From positions 2,519,001-2,583,000 of the forward strand of contig NZ_JALPKR020000002.1 in assembly GCF_023195515.1 (NCBI RefSeq): a stretch of 64,000 nt of DNA, read 5' to 3'. Position 1 is the first letter of the stretch; the number at the start of each line of letters is the position of its first letter. This DNA comes from Variovorax sp. S12S4 (GTDB lineage: Bacteria; Pseudomonadota; Gammaproteobacteria; Burkholderiales; Burkholderiaceae_C). The notes beneath the pieces were generated by a model. It was not told where the DNA came from. It ran no database searches and saw only the letters and a program-made list of their open reading frames with translations. Of the stretch, positions 1 through 8,527 are shown one piece after another. Made by a program: the position numbers and the translations under genes.

Positions 1-126
1 GGCTCCATCGGCCGCGCCAACATCGGCTTCGACAACATCCTGGCGCGCAGCGCCACGCCCGATGCCCCGGCGACCGAAGCTGCTGTTGCTGCGCCGGCCG
101 GCCGCCGTCTCAAGCCCGTGCGCTGA
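1..126 (+). CDS. C-terminal fragment of an unidentified protein (cut by window edge)
   Basis: An open frame enters from the left edge and stops at the TGA at 124-126, giving the last 41 residues of a protein. The tail is rich in alanine and proline and ends in basic residues. It holds no motif I recognise, so I assign no function. It lies 69 bp upstream of the acyl-CoA dehydrogenase gene on the same strand, so it could be the preceding gene of the same operon. Confidence 0.5.
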   Translation, partial: GSIGRANIGFDNILARSATPDAPATEAAVAAPAGRRLKPVR

Positions 127-195
127 GCTCGCGGCCCCGTTTTCTTTTCGCTTTCCCTTTTTCTTTTTATCTAGCTTCGACCAGGAGAGTTCCGG

Positions 196-1992
196 ATGCC
201 TACCTACAACCCACCCGTACGCGACATGCAGTTCGTGCTGCACGAAATGCTCAACGTCGCCGAAGAACTCAAGGCGCTTCCGGTTCATGCGGAAACCGAT
301 GCCGACACCATCAACGCGGTGATCGAGGAAGCCGGCAAGTTCGCCTCCGAGGTGACCTTTCCGCTGAACATCAGCGGCGACGAAGAAGGCTGCAAGCTCG
401 ACAAGACCACGCACGAGGTGAAGACGCCCAAGGGCTTCAAGGACGCCTACGCCAGGTACGTCGAAGGCGGCTGGCCCGCGCTGTCGTGCGACCCGGCCTT
501 CGGCGGACAGGGCCTGCCGTTCGTGGTGAACCAGTGCCTGTTCGAAATGCTCAACAGCGCGAACCAGGCCTGGACCATGTACCCCGGCCTCTCGCACGGC
601 GCGTATGAGGCGCTGGCAGCCCACGGCACCGACGAGCAGAAGAAGACCTACCTGCCCAAGCTCACGAGCGGCGAGTGGACCGGCACCATGTGCCTGACCG
701 AACCCCATTGCGGCACCGACCTGGGCCTGTTGCGCACCAAGGCCGAACCGCAGCCCGACGGCACCTACCGCATCACCGGCAGCAAGATCTTCATCTCGGC
801 CGGCGAGCACGACATGACGGACAACATCATTCACTTGGTGCTGGCCCGCCTGCCCGATGCGCCCAAGGGCAGCAAGGGCATCAGCCTGTTCGTGGTGCCG
901 AAGTTCAAGGTCAAGGCCGACGGCTCGCTCGGCGAGCGCAACCCGATCTTCTGCGCCGGCCTCGAGCACAAGATGGGCATCCATGGCAATGCCACGGCGC
1001 AGATCGTGATCGAAGGCGCCATCGGCACGCTGGTGGGCGAGCCCAACAAGGGTCTGGCCGCGATGTTCGTGATGATGAATGCCGCACGCCTGGGCGTGGG
1101 CAACCAGTCGCTCGGCCTGACGGAAGTGGCTTACCAGAATGCACTGGCCTACGCCAAGGACCGCACGCAGATGCGCTCGCTCTCCGGCGTGAAGGCCAAG
1201 GACAAGGAAGCCGACCCCATTATCGTGCACCCCGACGTGCGCAAGATGCTGCTCACGGCCAAGGCGTATGCCGAAGGCGGCCGCGCGCTGCAGATCTTCT
1301 GCACGCTGCTGCTCGACAAGGAGCACCACCACCCCGACGAGAAGGTGCGCAAGGACTCGGGTGAACTGGTGGCGCTGCTCACGCCCATCGTCAAGGCCTT
1401 TATCACCGACAACGGCCACATTGCGACCAATTCGTGCATGCAGGTGTTCGGCGGCCACGGCTTCATCAAGGAATGGGGCATGGAGCAGTTCGTGCGGGAC
1501 AACCGCATCAACATGATCTATGAAGGCACCAACACCATCCAGTCACTCGACCTGCTGGGCCGCAAGGTGCTGGGCAACAACGGCGCGTCGCTGAAGAAGT
1601 TCGGCAAGCTCGTGGCCAAGCTGGTCGAAGAAGAAGGCGTGAACGAGAAGATGGCCGAGTTCATCAACCCCATCGCAGGCCTGGGCGACCAGCTCACCAA
1701 GTTCACGACCGAAATCGGCTTCAAGGGCTTCCAGAACCCCGACGAAGTGGGCGCCGCCGCGGTGGACTACCTGCGCGTGGCCGGCCACTTCGTGTTCGGC
1801 TACCTGTTCGCCCGGATGGCACAGGTGGCCCTGCGCGAGATTGCAGCCGGCAACACCGATCCGTTCTACGTGGCCAAGCTGCAGACGGCGCGCTTCTACT
1901 TTGCCAAGCTGTTCCCCGAGACGGCCACGCTGATGCGCACCGCACGCGCCGGCAGCAAAGTGTTGATGGATACCGAAGCGGCGCTGGCATAA
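196..1992 (+). CDS. Acyl-CoA dehydrogenase (598 aa, fatty-acid type with extra C-terminal domain)
   Basis: FAD-dependent enzyme making the trans-2-enoyl-CoA in the first step of beta-oxidation. At 598 aa it belongs to the long acyl-CoA dehydrogenases that carry an extra C-terminal helical domain, not the 380-aa type. The catalytic glutamate is visible in the IYEGTNTIQ motif near residue 441, and the substrate/FAD loop CLTEPHCGTDLG near residue 167. The ATG has an AGGAG ribosome site 8 bases upstream. Downstream genes on the same strand encode a DUF2147 protein, a FadN-type bifunctional enzyme and a thiolase. Together these supply every beta-oxidation step, comparable to the Bacillus fadNAE operon. 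The exact chain-length range cannot be read from sequence; annotation as a DmdC-like methylthiopropanoyl-CoA dehydrogenase is the main alternative. Confidence 0.93.
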   Translation: MPTYNPPVRDMQFVLHEMLNVAEELKALPVHAETDADTINAVIEEAGKFASEVTFPLNISGDEEGCKLDKTTHEVKTPKGFKDAYARYVEGGWPALSCDPAFGGQGLPFVVNQCLFEMLNSANQAWTMYPGLSHGAYEALAAHGTDEQKKTYLPKLTSGEWTGTMCLTEPHCGTDLGLLRTKAEPQPDGTYRITGSKIFISAGEHDMTDNIIHLVLARLPDAPKGSKGISLFVVPKFKVKADGSLGERNPIFCAGLEHKMGIHGNATAQIVIEGAIGTLVGEPNKGLAAMFVMMNAARLGVGNQSLGLTEVAYQNALAYAKDRTQMRSLSGVKAKDKEADPIIVHPDVRKMLLTAKAYAEGGRALQIFCTLLLDKEHHHPDEKVRKDSGELVALLTPIVKAFITDNGHIATNSCMQVFGGHGFIKEWGMEQFVRDNRINMIYEGTNTIQSLDLLGRKVLGNNGASLKKFGKLVAKLVEEEGVNEKMAEFINPIAGLGDQLTKFTTEIGFKGFQNPDEVGAAAVDYLRVAGHFVFGYLFARMAQVALREIAAGNTDPFYVAKLQTARFYFAKLFPETATLMRTARAGSKVLMDTEAALA

Positions 1993-2030
1993 AGCCGCAG
2001 CCTTTCTTCATCGCTCAACCGGCATTGCCC

Positions 2031-2465
2031 ATGAAATCGACGCTTGCAGCCATCTTTCTCGCCGCCATTTCTGTCACAGCCATGGCCCAGAGCACCCCGG
2101 TGGGACTGTGGCGCAATGTCGACGACAAGACCGGCGAGGCCAAGGCCGAGATCCGCATCGGCGAATCCAACGGCGCGCTCATCGGCCGCATCGAGAAGTC
2201 GCTCCGGAAGGACGCCAAGCCCGATGCCATCTGCGACGAATGCAGCGACGATCGCAAGGGCAAGCCCATCACGGGCCTCGACATCATCCGCGGCGGCAAG
2301 AAGGCCGAAGGCAAGGAGGTCTGGGAAGGCGGAAAGATCCTCGACCCCGAGAACGGCAAGGAATACCGCGCGAGCTTCACGCCCATCGACGGCGGCAAGA
2401 AGCTCGAAGTGCGCGGCTACCTGGGCCCCTTCTGGCGCACCCAGACCTGGAATCGTGTCCAGTAA
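2031..2465 (+). CDS. DUF2147 family exported protein
   Basis: A 144-aa protein with a clear Sec signal peptide (MKSTLAAIFLAAISVTAMAQ) followed by a mature domain of about 120 residues. Features typical of DUF2147 are the opening GLWRNVDDKTG, a CDEC cysteine pair, and a C-terminal stretch with GYLGPFWRTQTW. The family is periplasmic or secreted and has no established function. I start at the ATG at 2031 because it begins the signal peptide; a TTG at 2025 would only add two residues. It is sandwiched between the acyl-CoA dehydrogenase and the FadN-type gene with short gaps, so it is probably co-transcribed with beta-oxidation genes. That context does not reveal its role. Confidence 0.88.
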   Translation: MKSTLAAIFLAAISVTAMAQSTPVGLWRNVDDKTGEAKAEIRIGESNGALIGRIEKSLRKDAKPDAICDECSDDRKGKPITGLDIIRGGKKAEGKEVWEGGKILDPENGKEYRASFTPIDGGKKLEVRGYLGPFWRTQTWNRVQ

Positions 2466-2501
2466 ACCGTCGCGTTTTCAATCCAAAAAATACCAATCAA
2501 C

Positions 2502-4900
2502 ATGTCCCGATTTCAAGTGAAGAAAGTCGCCGTGCTCGGCGCCGGCGTGATGGGCGCGCAGATTGCGGCCCACCTCGTCAACGTGCGCGTGCCTGTCGTG
2601 CTGTTCGACCTGGCGGCCAAGGAGGGCCCCAAGAACGGCATCGTCTCGCGCGCCATCGACAACCTCAAGAAGCTCAAGCCCGCGCCGCTCGGCGACGTGG
2701 CCGATGCGGTGCTCATTGAGCAAGCCAACTACGAAGACGACCTGGCCAAGCTCGGCGAGTGCGACCTCATCATCGAGGCCATTGCCGAGCGCATGGACTG
2801 GAAACTCGACCTGTACAAGAAGATCGCGCCGCACGTGGCCAAGCATTCGATCCTGGCCTCGAACACCTCGGGCCTTTCGATCACCAAGCTGAGCGAAGCG
2901 CTGCCCGAAGCCCTGAAGCCGCGCTTCTGCGGCATCCACTTCTTCAACCCGCCGCGCTACATGTTCCTGGTGGAACTGATCAACACGCCCACCACCGAAC
3001 CGAAGGTGCTCGACGACCTCGAGGCTTTCGTCACCAGCACGCTGGGCAAGGGCGTGGTGCGCGCGCACGACACACCCAACTTCATCGCCAACCGTGTCGG
3101 CATTGCCGGCATGCTGGCCACGCTGAAAGAAGTCGAAAAGTTCGGTCTCACGCCCGACGTGGTGGACGACCTCACCGGCAAGAAGCTGGGCCGCGCAAGC
3201 TCGGGCACCTTCCGCACGGCCGACGTCGTGGGCCTGGACACCATGGCCCACGTCGTGAAGACGCTGCAGGACAACCTGAACGCCGAAACCGATCCGTTCT
3301 ACGCCAATTTCTCGACGCCGCCGGTGCTCGCCAAGCTGCTCGAGATGGGCAACCTCGGCCAGAAGACCAAGGCCGGCTTCTTCAAGAAGGTTGGCCGCGA
3401 CATCCTGCGCTTCGACCTCCAGAGCGGCGAGTACGTGCCCGCAGGTGCCAAGGCCGACGAGGTGTATGGCCGCATGCTCAAGAAGCCCGCGGGCGAGCGA
3501 CTGAAGCTGCTGCGCGAGAGCGAAGGGCCGCAGGGCCAGTTCCTCTGGGCCATTCTGCGCGACAGTTTTCACTATGCCGCCGTGCATCTGGCCAGCATTG
3601 CCGAGAGCGCGCGCGACATCGACTTTGCGATGCGTTGGGGCTTCGGCATGAAGCAGGGCCCGTTCGAGCTCTGGCAAGAGGCCGGTTGGGCGCAGGTTGC
3701 CAAGTGGGTGCAGGAAGACATCGATTCCGGCAAGGCGCTGAGCACGGCACCGCTGCCCAAGTGGGTGTTCGAAGGCCCGGTGGCCGAGGCTGGCGGCGTG
3801 CATACGCCCGAAGGCTCGTGGAGCGCGTCGCAGAACAATTTCGTGCCGCAGCGCAAGCTGCCGGTGCATGACCGCCAGCTCTTCCCCGAGAGCGTGCTCG
3901 GCGCGAACGCGGCCGATGCCAACACCGCAGGCACCACGATCAGCGACGAAGGCGATGTGCGCGTGTGGACGCTGGACGGTGAAGTGCTCATCGCCAGCAT
4001 CCATTCGAAGATGCACGCCATCAGCCCCGACGTGGCCGAGGCGCTGGGCGCGGCAGTCGACTTGGCCGAGGCCGAATACAAGGGCTTGGTGATCTGGTCT
4101 CCCGACGAGATGTTCTCGGTCGGCGCCGATCTGCAGGCAATGCTGCCGGCCTTCGTGGTCGCGGGCATCGGCGCGGTCGAAGGCGCGGAGGAAGAGCTGC
4201 AGAACGTGATGCTCAAGATCCGCTACGCCAACGTGCCGGTGGTCTCCGCCGTGCGCGGCATGGCGCTGGGCGGCGGCTGCGAGCTGGCCGTGTACTCGTC
4301 GAAGCGCGTGGCGGCGATGGAAAGCTATATCGGCCTGGTCGAAGTGGGTGTCGGTCTGATCCCCGGCGCAGGCGGCCTGACCTACATCGCACGTCGTGCG
4401 GCCGAGAACGCAGCGGCCTCCACGGGATCCGACCTCCTGCCGTTCCTCACCGAAGGTTTCACCGCCGCGGCCATGGCCAAGGTCGGCACCGGCGCGCTCG
4501 ATTCGAAGAAGCTCGGCTACCTGCTCGACAGTGACGTCATCGTGCCGAACAAGGACGAGCTGCTGTACGTGGCGCTGCAGCAGGCCAAGGCGATGGCCGA
4601 CGCCGGCTACCGCCCGCCGCTGCGCCGCACCTTCCGCGTAGCGGCCGCAGCGGCGCCGCGACAATCAAGGGCCAGCTGGTGAACATGCGAGACGGCGGCT
4701 TCATCAGCGCGCACGATTTCCACATTGCCAGCCTGATCGCGAACGTGGTCACCGGCGGTGACGTGGACGCGGGCTCGCTCGTGACGGAGGAATACCTGAT
4801 GGCGCTCGAACGCAAGGCGTTCTGCTCGCTGATCGTGCATCCGAAGACGCAGGAGCGGATCATGGGGATGCTGAGTACGGGGAAGCCGGTGCGGAACTGA
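2502..4900 (+). CDS. FadN-type 3-hydroxyacyl-CoA dehydrogenase/enoyl-CoA hydratase, apparently frameshifted
   Basis: Bifunctional beta-oxidation enzyme with the dehydrogenase half first and the hydratase half last, the order of Bacillus FadN and opposite to E. coli FadB. The N-terminal Rossmann motif is VAVLGAGVMGAQIAAHL. The hydratase region begins near residue 490 and contains RGMALGGGCELAV and EVGVGLIPGAGG. The first frame stops at 4682 after a non-family tail. The expected ending (SAHDFHIASLIANVVTGG and onward to 4900) is open in another frame, readable from 4643. One base, probably a C after position 4642, seems to be missing; restoring it gives 799 aa, the usual family length. The break removes about 85 C-terminal residues if real. 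It could equally be a sequencing error in a GC-rich stretch. Confidence 0.88.
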
Positions 4901-4940
4901 TCTGGCAAGGACCATGAGCGAAGACCTCGACACCTCCGGT

Positions 4941-4977
4941 CCCCTCTCCCGCTTGCGGGAGAGGGCTAGGTGAGGGC
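4941..4977 (+). repeat. Left hairpin repeat flanking the DUF559 gene
   Basis: A GC-rich hairpin (CCCTCTCCC, loop GCTTGC, then GGGAGAGGG) followed by a tail CTAGGTGAGGG. The same unit appears reverse-complemented at 5293-5328, so the two form an inverted pair around the DUF559 gene. The GTG start codon of that gene lies inside this repeat's tail. Confidence 0.85.
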
Positions 4978-5368
4978 ACGCAGCCTTCGAGAAGCCCCGA
5001 CGGACGCCGAGTCCCTGCTCTGGTACCACCTGCGCGACCGCCGCCTCGCCAACTACAAGTTCCGCCGTCAACGCTCAATCGGCCCCTACTTCGCAGACTT
5101 CGCATGCCTCGAAGCGAAGCTGGTCGTTGAGCTGGACGGCGGGCAGCATGTGGAAGCGGCCAGCTATGACGAGAACCGGACTCGCTTCATCGAAGCCCAG
5201 GGCTATCGCGTTCTCAGGTTCTGGAACAACGAAGTGCTGACGCAGACGGATGCCGTTCGCGAGCGGATTCTGCAGGCGCTGCAGGAAGACAACCCTCACC
5301 CCAGCCCTCTCCCGCTCGCGGGAGAGGGAGCAAGACAACAGTCGACCATCGTCGCATCGGGCGAATGA
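4970..5368 (+). CDS. DUF559 domain protein (Vsr-like endonuclease fold)
   Basis: A 132-aa protein of the DUF559 family, related to very-short-patch-repair endonucleases (PD-(D/E)XK nuclease fold). Recognisable parts are the N-terminal LREAPTDAESLLWYHLRDRR, the FRRQRSIGPYFADFAC strand with an aspartate, VVELDGGQH with acidic active-site candidates, and FWNNEVL near the C-terminus. No member has a firmly known role to my knowledge. The GTG start sits inside the left flanking repeat. The last 20 or so residues (NPHPSPLPLAGEGA) are just the right repeat being translated. It interrupts a beta-oxidation operon between the hydratase and thiolase genes, consistent with insertion as a cassette. It lacks an obvious strong ribosome site. 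Confidence 0.85.
   Translation: MRARSLREAPTDAESLLWYHLRDRRLANYKFRRQRSIGPYFADFACLEAKLVVELDGGQHVEAASYDENRTRFIEAQGYRVLRFWNNEVLTQTDAVRERILQALQEDNPHPSPLPLAGEGARQQSTIVASGE
5293..5328 (-). repeat. Right hairpin repeat flanking the DUF559 gene (inverted copy)
   Basis: Reads CCCTCACCCCAGCCCTCTCC and on to the end of the second arm. Its reverse complement matches the left repeat at 4941-4977, with the same stem and tail and a few substitutions in the loop and tail. It overlaps the 3' end of the DUF559 reading frame. Confidence 0.85.
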
Positions 5369-5400
5369 GCAAGACAAGACACAAGGACTGAAGAGAAGCC

Positions 5401-6597
5401 ATGAAACAAATCCAAGACGCCTACATCGTCTCCGCCACCCGCACCCCCATTGGCAAGTCGCACCGCGGCTACTTCCGCAACTACCGCCCCGACGACCTGC
5501 TCGCGACCACCCTCAAGGCCGCACTCGCAGCGGTGCCCGGCCTCGACCCCAAGGCCATCGAAGACATCATCTGCGGCTGCGCGATTCCCGAATCGCAGCA
5601 GGGGCTGAACGTCGCACGAATCGGCGCGGTGCTGGCCGGCCTGCCGACCAGCATCGGCGGCATCACCGTGAACCGGTTCTGCGCTTCGGGCCTCTCTGCC
5701 GTGCAGATGGCGGCCGACCGCATCCGTGTCGGCGAGGCGGACGTGATGATCGCCGCCGGTGTCGAGAGCATGAGCATGGTGCCGATGATGGGCAACTCGC
5801 CGTCGCTGTCGCCCTCGATCTTCGAGCGCGAAGGCGACGTGGGCATTGCCTACGGCATGGGCCTCACGGCCGAAAAGGTTGCGCAGCAGTGGAAGGTGAG
5901 CCGCGAGGCACAGGACGAGTTCGCGCTCGCCTCGCACCAGAAGGCACTGGCCGCGCAGAAGGCCGGCAAGTTCGCGGACGAGATCACGCCGATCGAAGTG
6001 ACCGACCGTGCGCCGAACCTGGAGACCGGAGAGTCGATCGCCAAGACGCGCACGGTGAACCTCGACGAAGGTGCGCGCCCCGACACCAGTCTCGAAGGCC
6101 TGGCCAAGCTGCGTACCGTGTTCGCCGCGCGCGGCACGGTGACGGCCGGCAACAGCTCGCAGACTTCCGACGGCGCGGGCGCACTCATCCTCGCAAGCGA
6201 GAAGGCCGTGAAGCAATACGGCCTCACGCCGCTTGCCCGCTTCGTGAGCTTTGCAAGCAAGGGCGTGCCGCCGCACATCATGGGCATCGGGCCGATCGAG
6301 GCGATTCCGGCGGCGCTGCGCTATGCAGGGCTCAAGCACGAGGACATCGACTGGTTCGAACTGAATGAGGCGTTCGCCGCGCAATCGCTCGCAGTCATCA
6401 ACACGCTGGGGCTCGATCCGAGCAAGGTCAACCCGATGGGCGGCGCGATCGCTCTCGGCCACCCGCTCGGCGCGACGGGCGCGATTCGCGCGGCGACCGT
6501 GGTGCACGCACTGCGGCGCGAAAACCTGAAGTACGGCATGGTCACGATGTGCGTAGGAATGGGGCAGGGCGCAGCCGGCATCTTCGAACGCGTGTAG
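5401..6597 (+). CDS. Acetyl-CoA C-acyltransferase (beta-ketothiolase, FadA type)
   Basis: Thiolase of 398 aa catalysing the last step of beta-oxidation, cleavage of 3-ketoacyl-CoA with CoA. The nucleophilic cysteine is Cys94 in NRFCASGLSAVQ, the histidine is His354 in LGHPLGATGA, and the second catalytic cysteine is Cys384 in CVGMGQGAA, so the active site is complete. It follows the FadN-type gene, with the DUF559 cassette between, and presumably was contiguous with it before that insertion. The family includes biosynthetic thiolases, but the operon with acyl-CoA dehydrogenase and hydratase/dehydrogenase supports a degradative role. Confidence 0.95.
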   Translation: MKQIQDAYIVSATRTPIGKSHRGYFRNYRPDDLLATTLKAALAAVPGLDPKAIEDIICGCAIPESQQGLNVARIGAVLAGLPTSIGGITVNRFCASGLSAVQMAADRIRVGEADVMIAAGVESMSMVPMMGNSPSLSPSIFEREGDVGIAYGMGLTAEKVAQQWKVSREAQDEFALASHQKALAAQKAGKFADEITPIEVTDRAPNLETGESIAKTRTVNLDEGARPDTSLEGLAKLRTVFAARGTVTAGNSSQTSDGAGALILASEKAVKQYGLTPLARFVSFASKGVPPHIMGIGPIEAIPAALRYAGLKHEDIDWFELNEAFAAQSLAVINTLGLDPSKVNPMGGAIALGHPLGATGAIRAATVVHALRRENLKYGMVTMCVGMGQGAAGIFERV

Positions 6598-6754
6598 AGC
6601 GGCTACTGCGCGGGCGATCTGCGGCGTTGCGGGGCCCGTCGGGAAATCCTCACGACCCTGAAGGTCGCTCCGGTTTCCCGCCACCCGCGCCTTGCATCTC
6701 ATCCCGCTCGCTACGCCGCGGGGCGGTGATCGATCAACGAGAAGGAGACAAGCG

Positions 6755-7651
6755 ATGCAGGCACAACAACTACTGGTCGACAACGGCGTGCAGGTGGCCG
6801 TGCGCCGCTACGAGCCCGTCGGCCAACCCCGTGCCAGCATCGTCATCGGCGGTGCCATGGGCGTGCGCCAGTCGTTCTACGAGCCCTTTGCGCAGTGGCT
6901 TGCGCAGCAGGGCCTTCAGGTGTGGACCTTCGACTATCGCGGCTCGGGCGATTCCCGCAACGGCGCCTCGCTGAGCGGCTTCGAGGCTGATTTGTTCGAC
7001 TGGGCGCACGACTACGAAGCCGTGATCGACGCCGCAAAGGCGGCAATGCCGGAGCAGCCGCTCTATCTTCTTGGCCACAGCCTCGGCGCGCAACTGCCGG
7101 GCTTCTTGCAGCGCCCGGAGCAGGTAGACGGCCTCGTCAGCATCGCGGCCGGCAGCGGCTACTGGCGCGAGAACGCGCCCAGGCTCAAGCGCAGCATTCT
7201 CTATTTCTGGTTTGTGCTGGTGCCGCTGGTCACGCGGCTGTGCGGCTACTTTCCGGGCCGCAAGCTCAAGAAGGTGGGCGACCTGCCGCGCGGGGTCATC
7301 CTGCAATGGCGCCGCTGGTGCCTTCATCCGCGCTACAGCGTGGGCGCCGAAGGCGAGAGCGCCTTGCAGAGCTACGGGCGCGTGCGCTTTCCGGTGCTTG
7401 CGCTGTCGATAACGGACGATGAACTCATGACGCTGGCCGGCACCGAGAGCCTGGTGAGTTTCTATGCGGGCGCGCCGCGTGCCGTCGAGCGCATTGCACC
7501 CGCCGACGTGCAGGCGCGGCGCATCGGCCACTTCGGCTTCTTCCGCGAACAGTTCAAGAGCAGCCTCTGGCCGAGCACCATCGACAAGCTGCACCGCCTG
7601 GCCGCACTTACCGCGGTGCAGCAACCCGGCGTCCCGCACACGACTGCATAA
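6755..7651 (+). CDS. Alpha/beta hydrolase family protein
   Basis: A 298-aa serine hydrolase. The nucleophile elbow GHSLG places the serine at residue 109, and a DYRGSGDS motif follows an early strand, as in lipase/esterase-like hydrolases. A histidine candidate is in IGHFGFF near the C-terminus. The ATG at 6755 has GAAGGAG upstream; the open frame continues to 6692 but that part has no ribosome site. There is no signal peptide, so it is cytosolic. Substrate unknown. It lies between the beta-oxidation operon and a thioesterase gene on the same strand, suggesting an ester or acyl substrate. Confidence 0.85.
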   Translation: MQAQQLLVDNGVQVAVRRYEPVGQPRASIVIGGAMGVRQSFYEPFAQWLAQQGLQVWTFDYRGSGDSRNGASLSGFEADLFDWAHDYEAVIDAAKAAMPEQPLYLLGHSLGAQLPGFLQRPEQVDGLVSIAAGSGYWRENAPRLKRSILYFWFVLVPLVTRLCGYFPGRKLKKVGDLPRGVILQWRRWCLHPRYSVGAEGESALQSYGRVRFPVLALSITDDELMTLAGTESLVSFYAGAPRAVERIAPADVQARRIGHFGFFREQFKSSLWPSTIDKLHRLAALTAVQQPGVPHTTA

Positions 7652-7683
7652 CGCCACGCATCGGAGGCACACTGCAAATCACC

Positions 7684-8514
7684 ATGAGTACGCATTCCTT
7701 CGACAAAGCCCTGGCGCTGCAGCACAGCGACATTCGCGCCGGTCATTTCACCGGCGCCACCAGCCCCGACTACTGGAACATGGTCGGACCCTTCGGCGGC
7801 GCCACGGCGGCCATTGCGCTGCAGTCGGTGCTGCGGCACCCCGACTTGCTGGGCACACCGCTCGCATTGACCGTCAACTTTGCGGCGGCGCTCGAGGCCG
7901 GCCCCTTCGACGTTCAGGCGACGCCGGTGCGCACCAACCGCTCGACGCAACACTGGACCGTGCAGATCACCCAGCCGGGAGCGAACGGCGCGCCGAACAT
8001 GACGACCACGGCGACGGTGGTCACGGCCGCACGGCGCGAAACCTGGGGCGAAAGCGACATGCCCATGCCCGAGGCGCCGCCGCCAGAGGCGGTCAAGCGC
8101 TTCAGCATCGGCCCGGCCGGTGTGGCGTGGCTGGACCGCTACGAGATGCGCCCAATCAGCGGCGGCATTCCCGCGAAGTGGGACGGCGGCCTTCAGCACA
8201 GCGAAAGCCGGCTCTGGCTGCGTGATGCCGAGGAGCGGCCGCTCGACTTCTGCTCGCTCGCCGCGATGAGCGACATGTTCTATCCGCGCGTGTGGCTGCG
8301 CCGCGCCAAGCATGTGCCGGCGGGCACCGTGTCGATCACCACCTACTTCCATGCCGGGCCGGAGCAACTGTCGGCGGTCGGCTCAGGCTACCTGCTGGGC
8401 CGCGCGGTGGGGCAGCAGTTCTTCAACGGCTTTTTCGACCAGGCGGCGCATCTGTGGAGCGAGAAGGGCTTGCTGCTCGCCACGTCGAACCAGATCGTCT
8501 ACTACAAGGAATAG
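7684..8514 (+). CDS. Acyl-CoA thioesterase, TesB-like double hotdog
   Basis: A 276-aa protein with two hotdog halves, like TesB and related thioesterases that split acyl-CoA into fatty acid and CoA. The N-terminal half has YWNMVGPFGGATAAIAL, the typical helix of this family; the C-terminal half has DFCSLAAMSDMFYPR and FHAGPEQL. It sits 32 bp after the hydrolase gene and 13 bp before an SDR gene, so the three probably form one transcript. The chain length preference is not readable. It may relieve CoA sequestration during catabolism. Confidence 0.85.
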   Translation: MSTHSFDKALALQHSDIRAGHFTGATSPDYWNMVGPFGGATAAIALQSVLRHPDLLGTPLALTVNFAAALEAGPFDVQATPVRTNRSTQHWTVQITQPGANGAPNMTTTATVVTAARRETWGESDMPMPEAPPPEAVKRFSIGPAGVAWLDRYEMRPISGGIPAKWDGGLQHSESRLWLRDAEERPLDFCSLAAMSDMFYPRVWLRRAKHVPAGTVSITTYFHAGPEQLSAVGSGYLLGRAVGQQFFNGFFDQAAHLWSEKGLLLATSNQIVYYKE

Positions 8515-8527
8515 CGAGAGAACGCCC

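Noticed and set aside
2478..4664. A 728-aa open frame on the minus strand
   Set aside because: Antisense to the FadN-type gene; low-information composition and no ribosome site.
4970..5000. A full restriction-modification or Vsr mismatch-repair system at the DUF559 gene
   Set aside because: No methyltransferase gene is adjacent; the domain is only distantly similar to Vsr.
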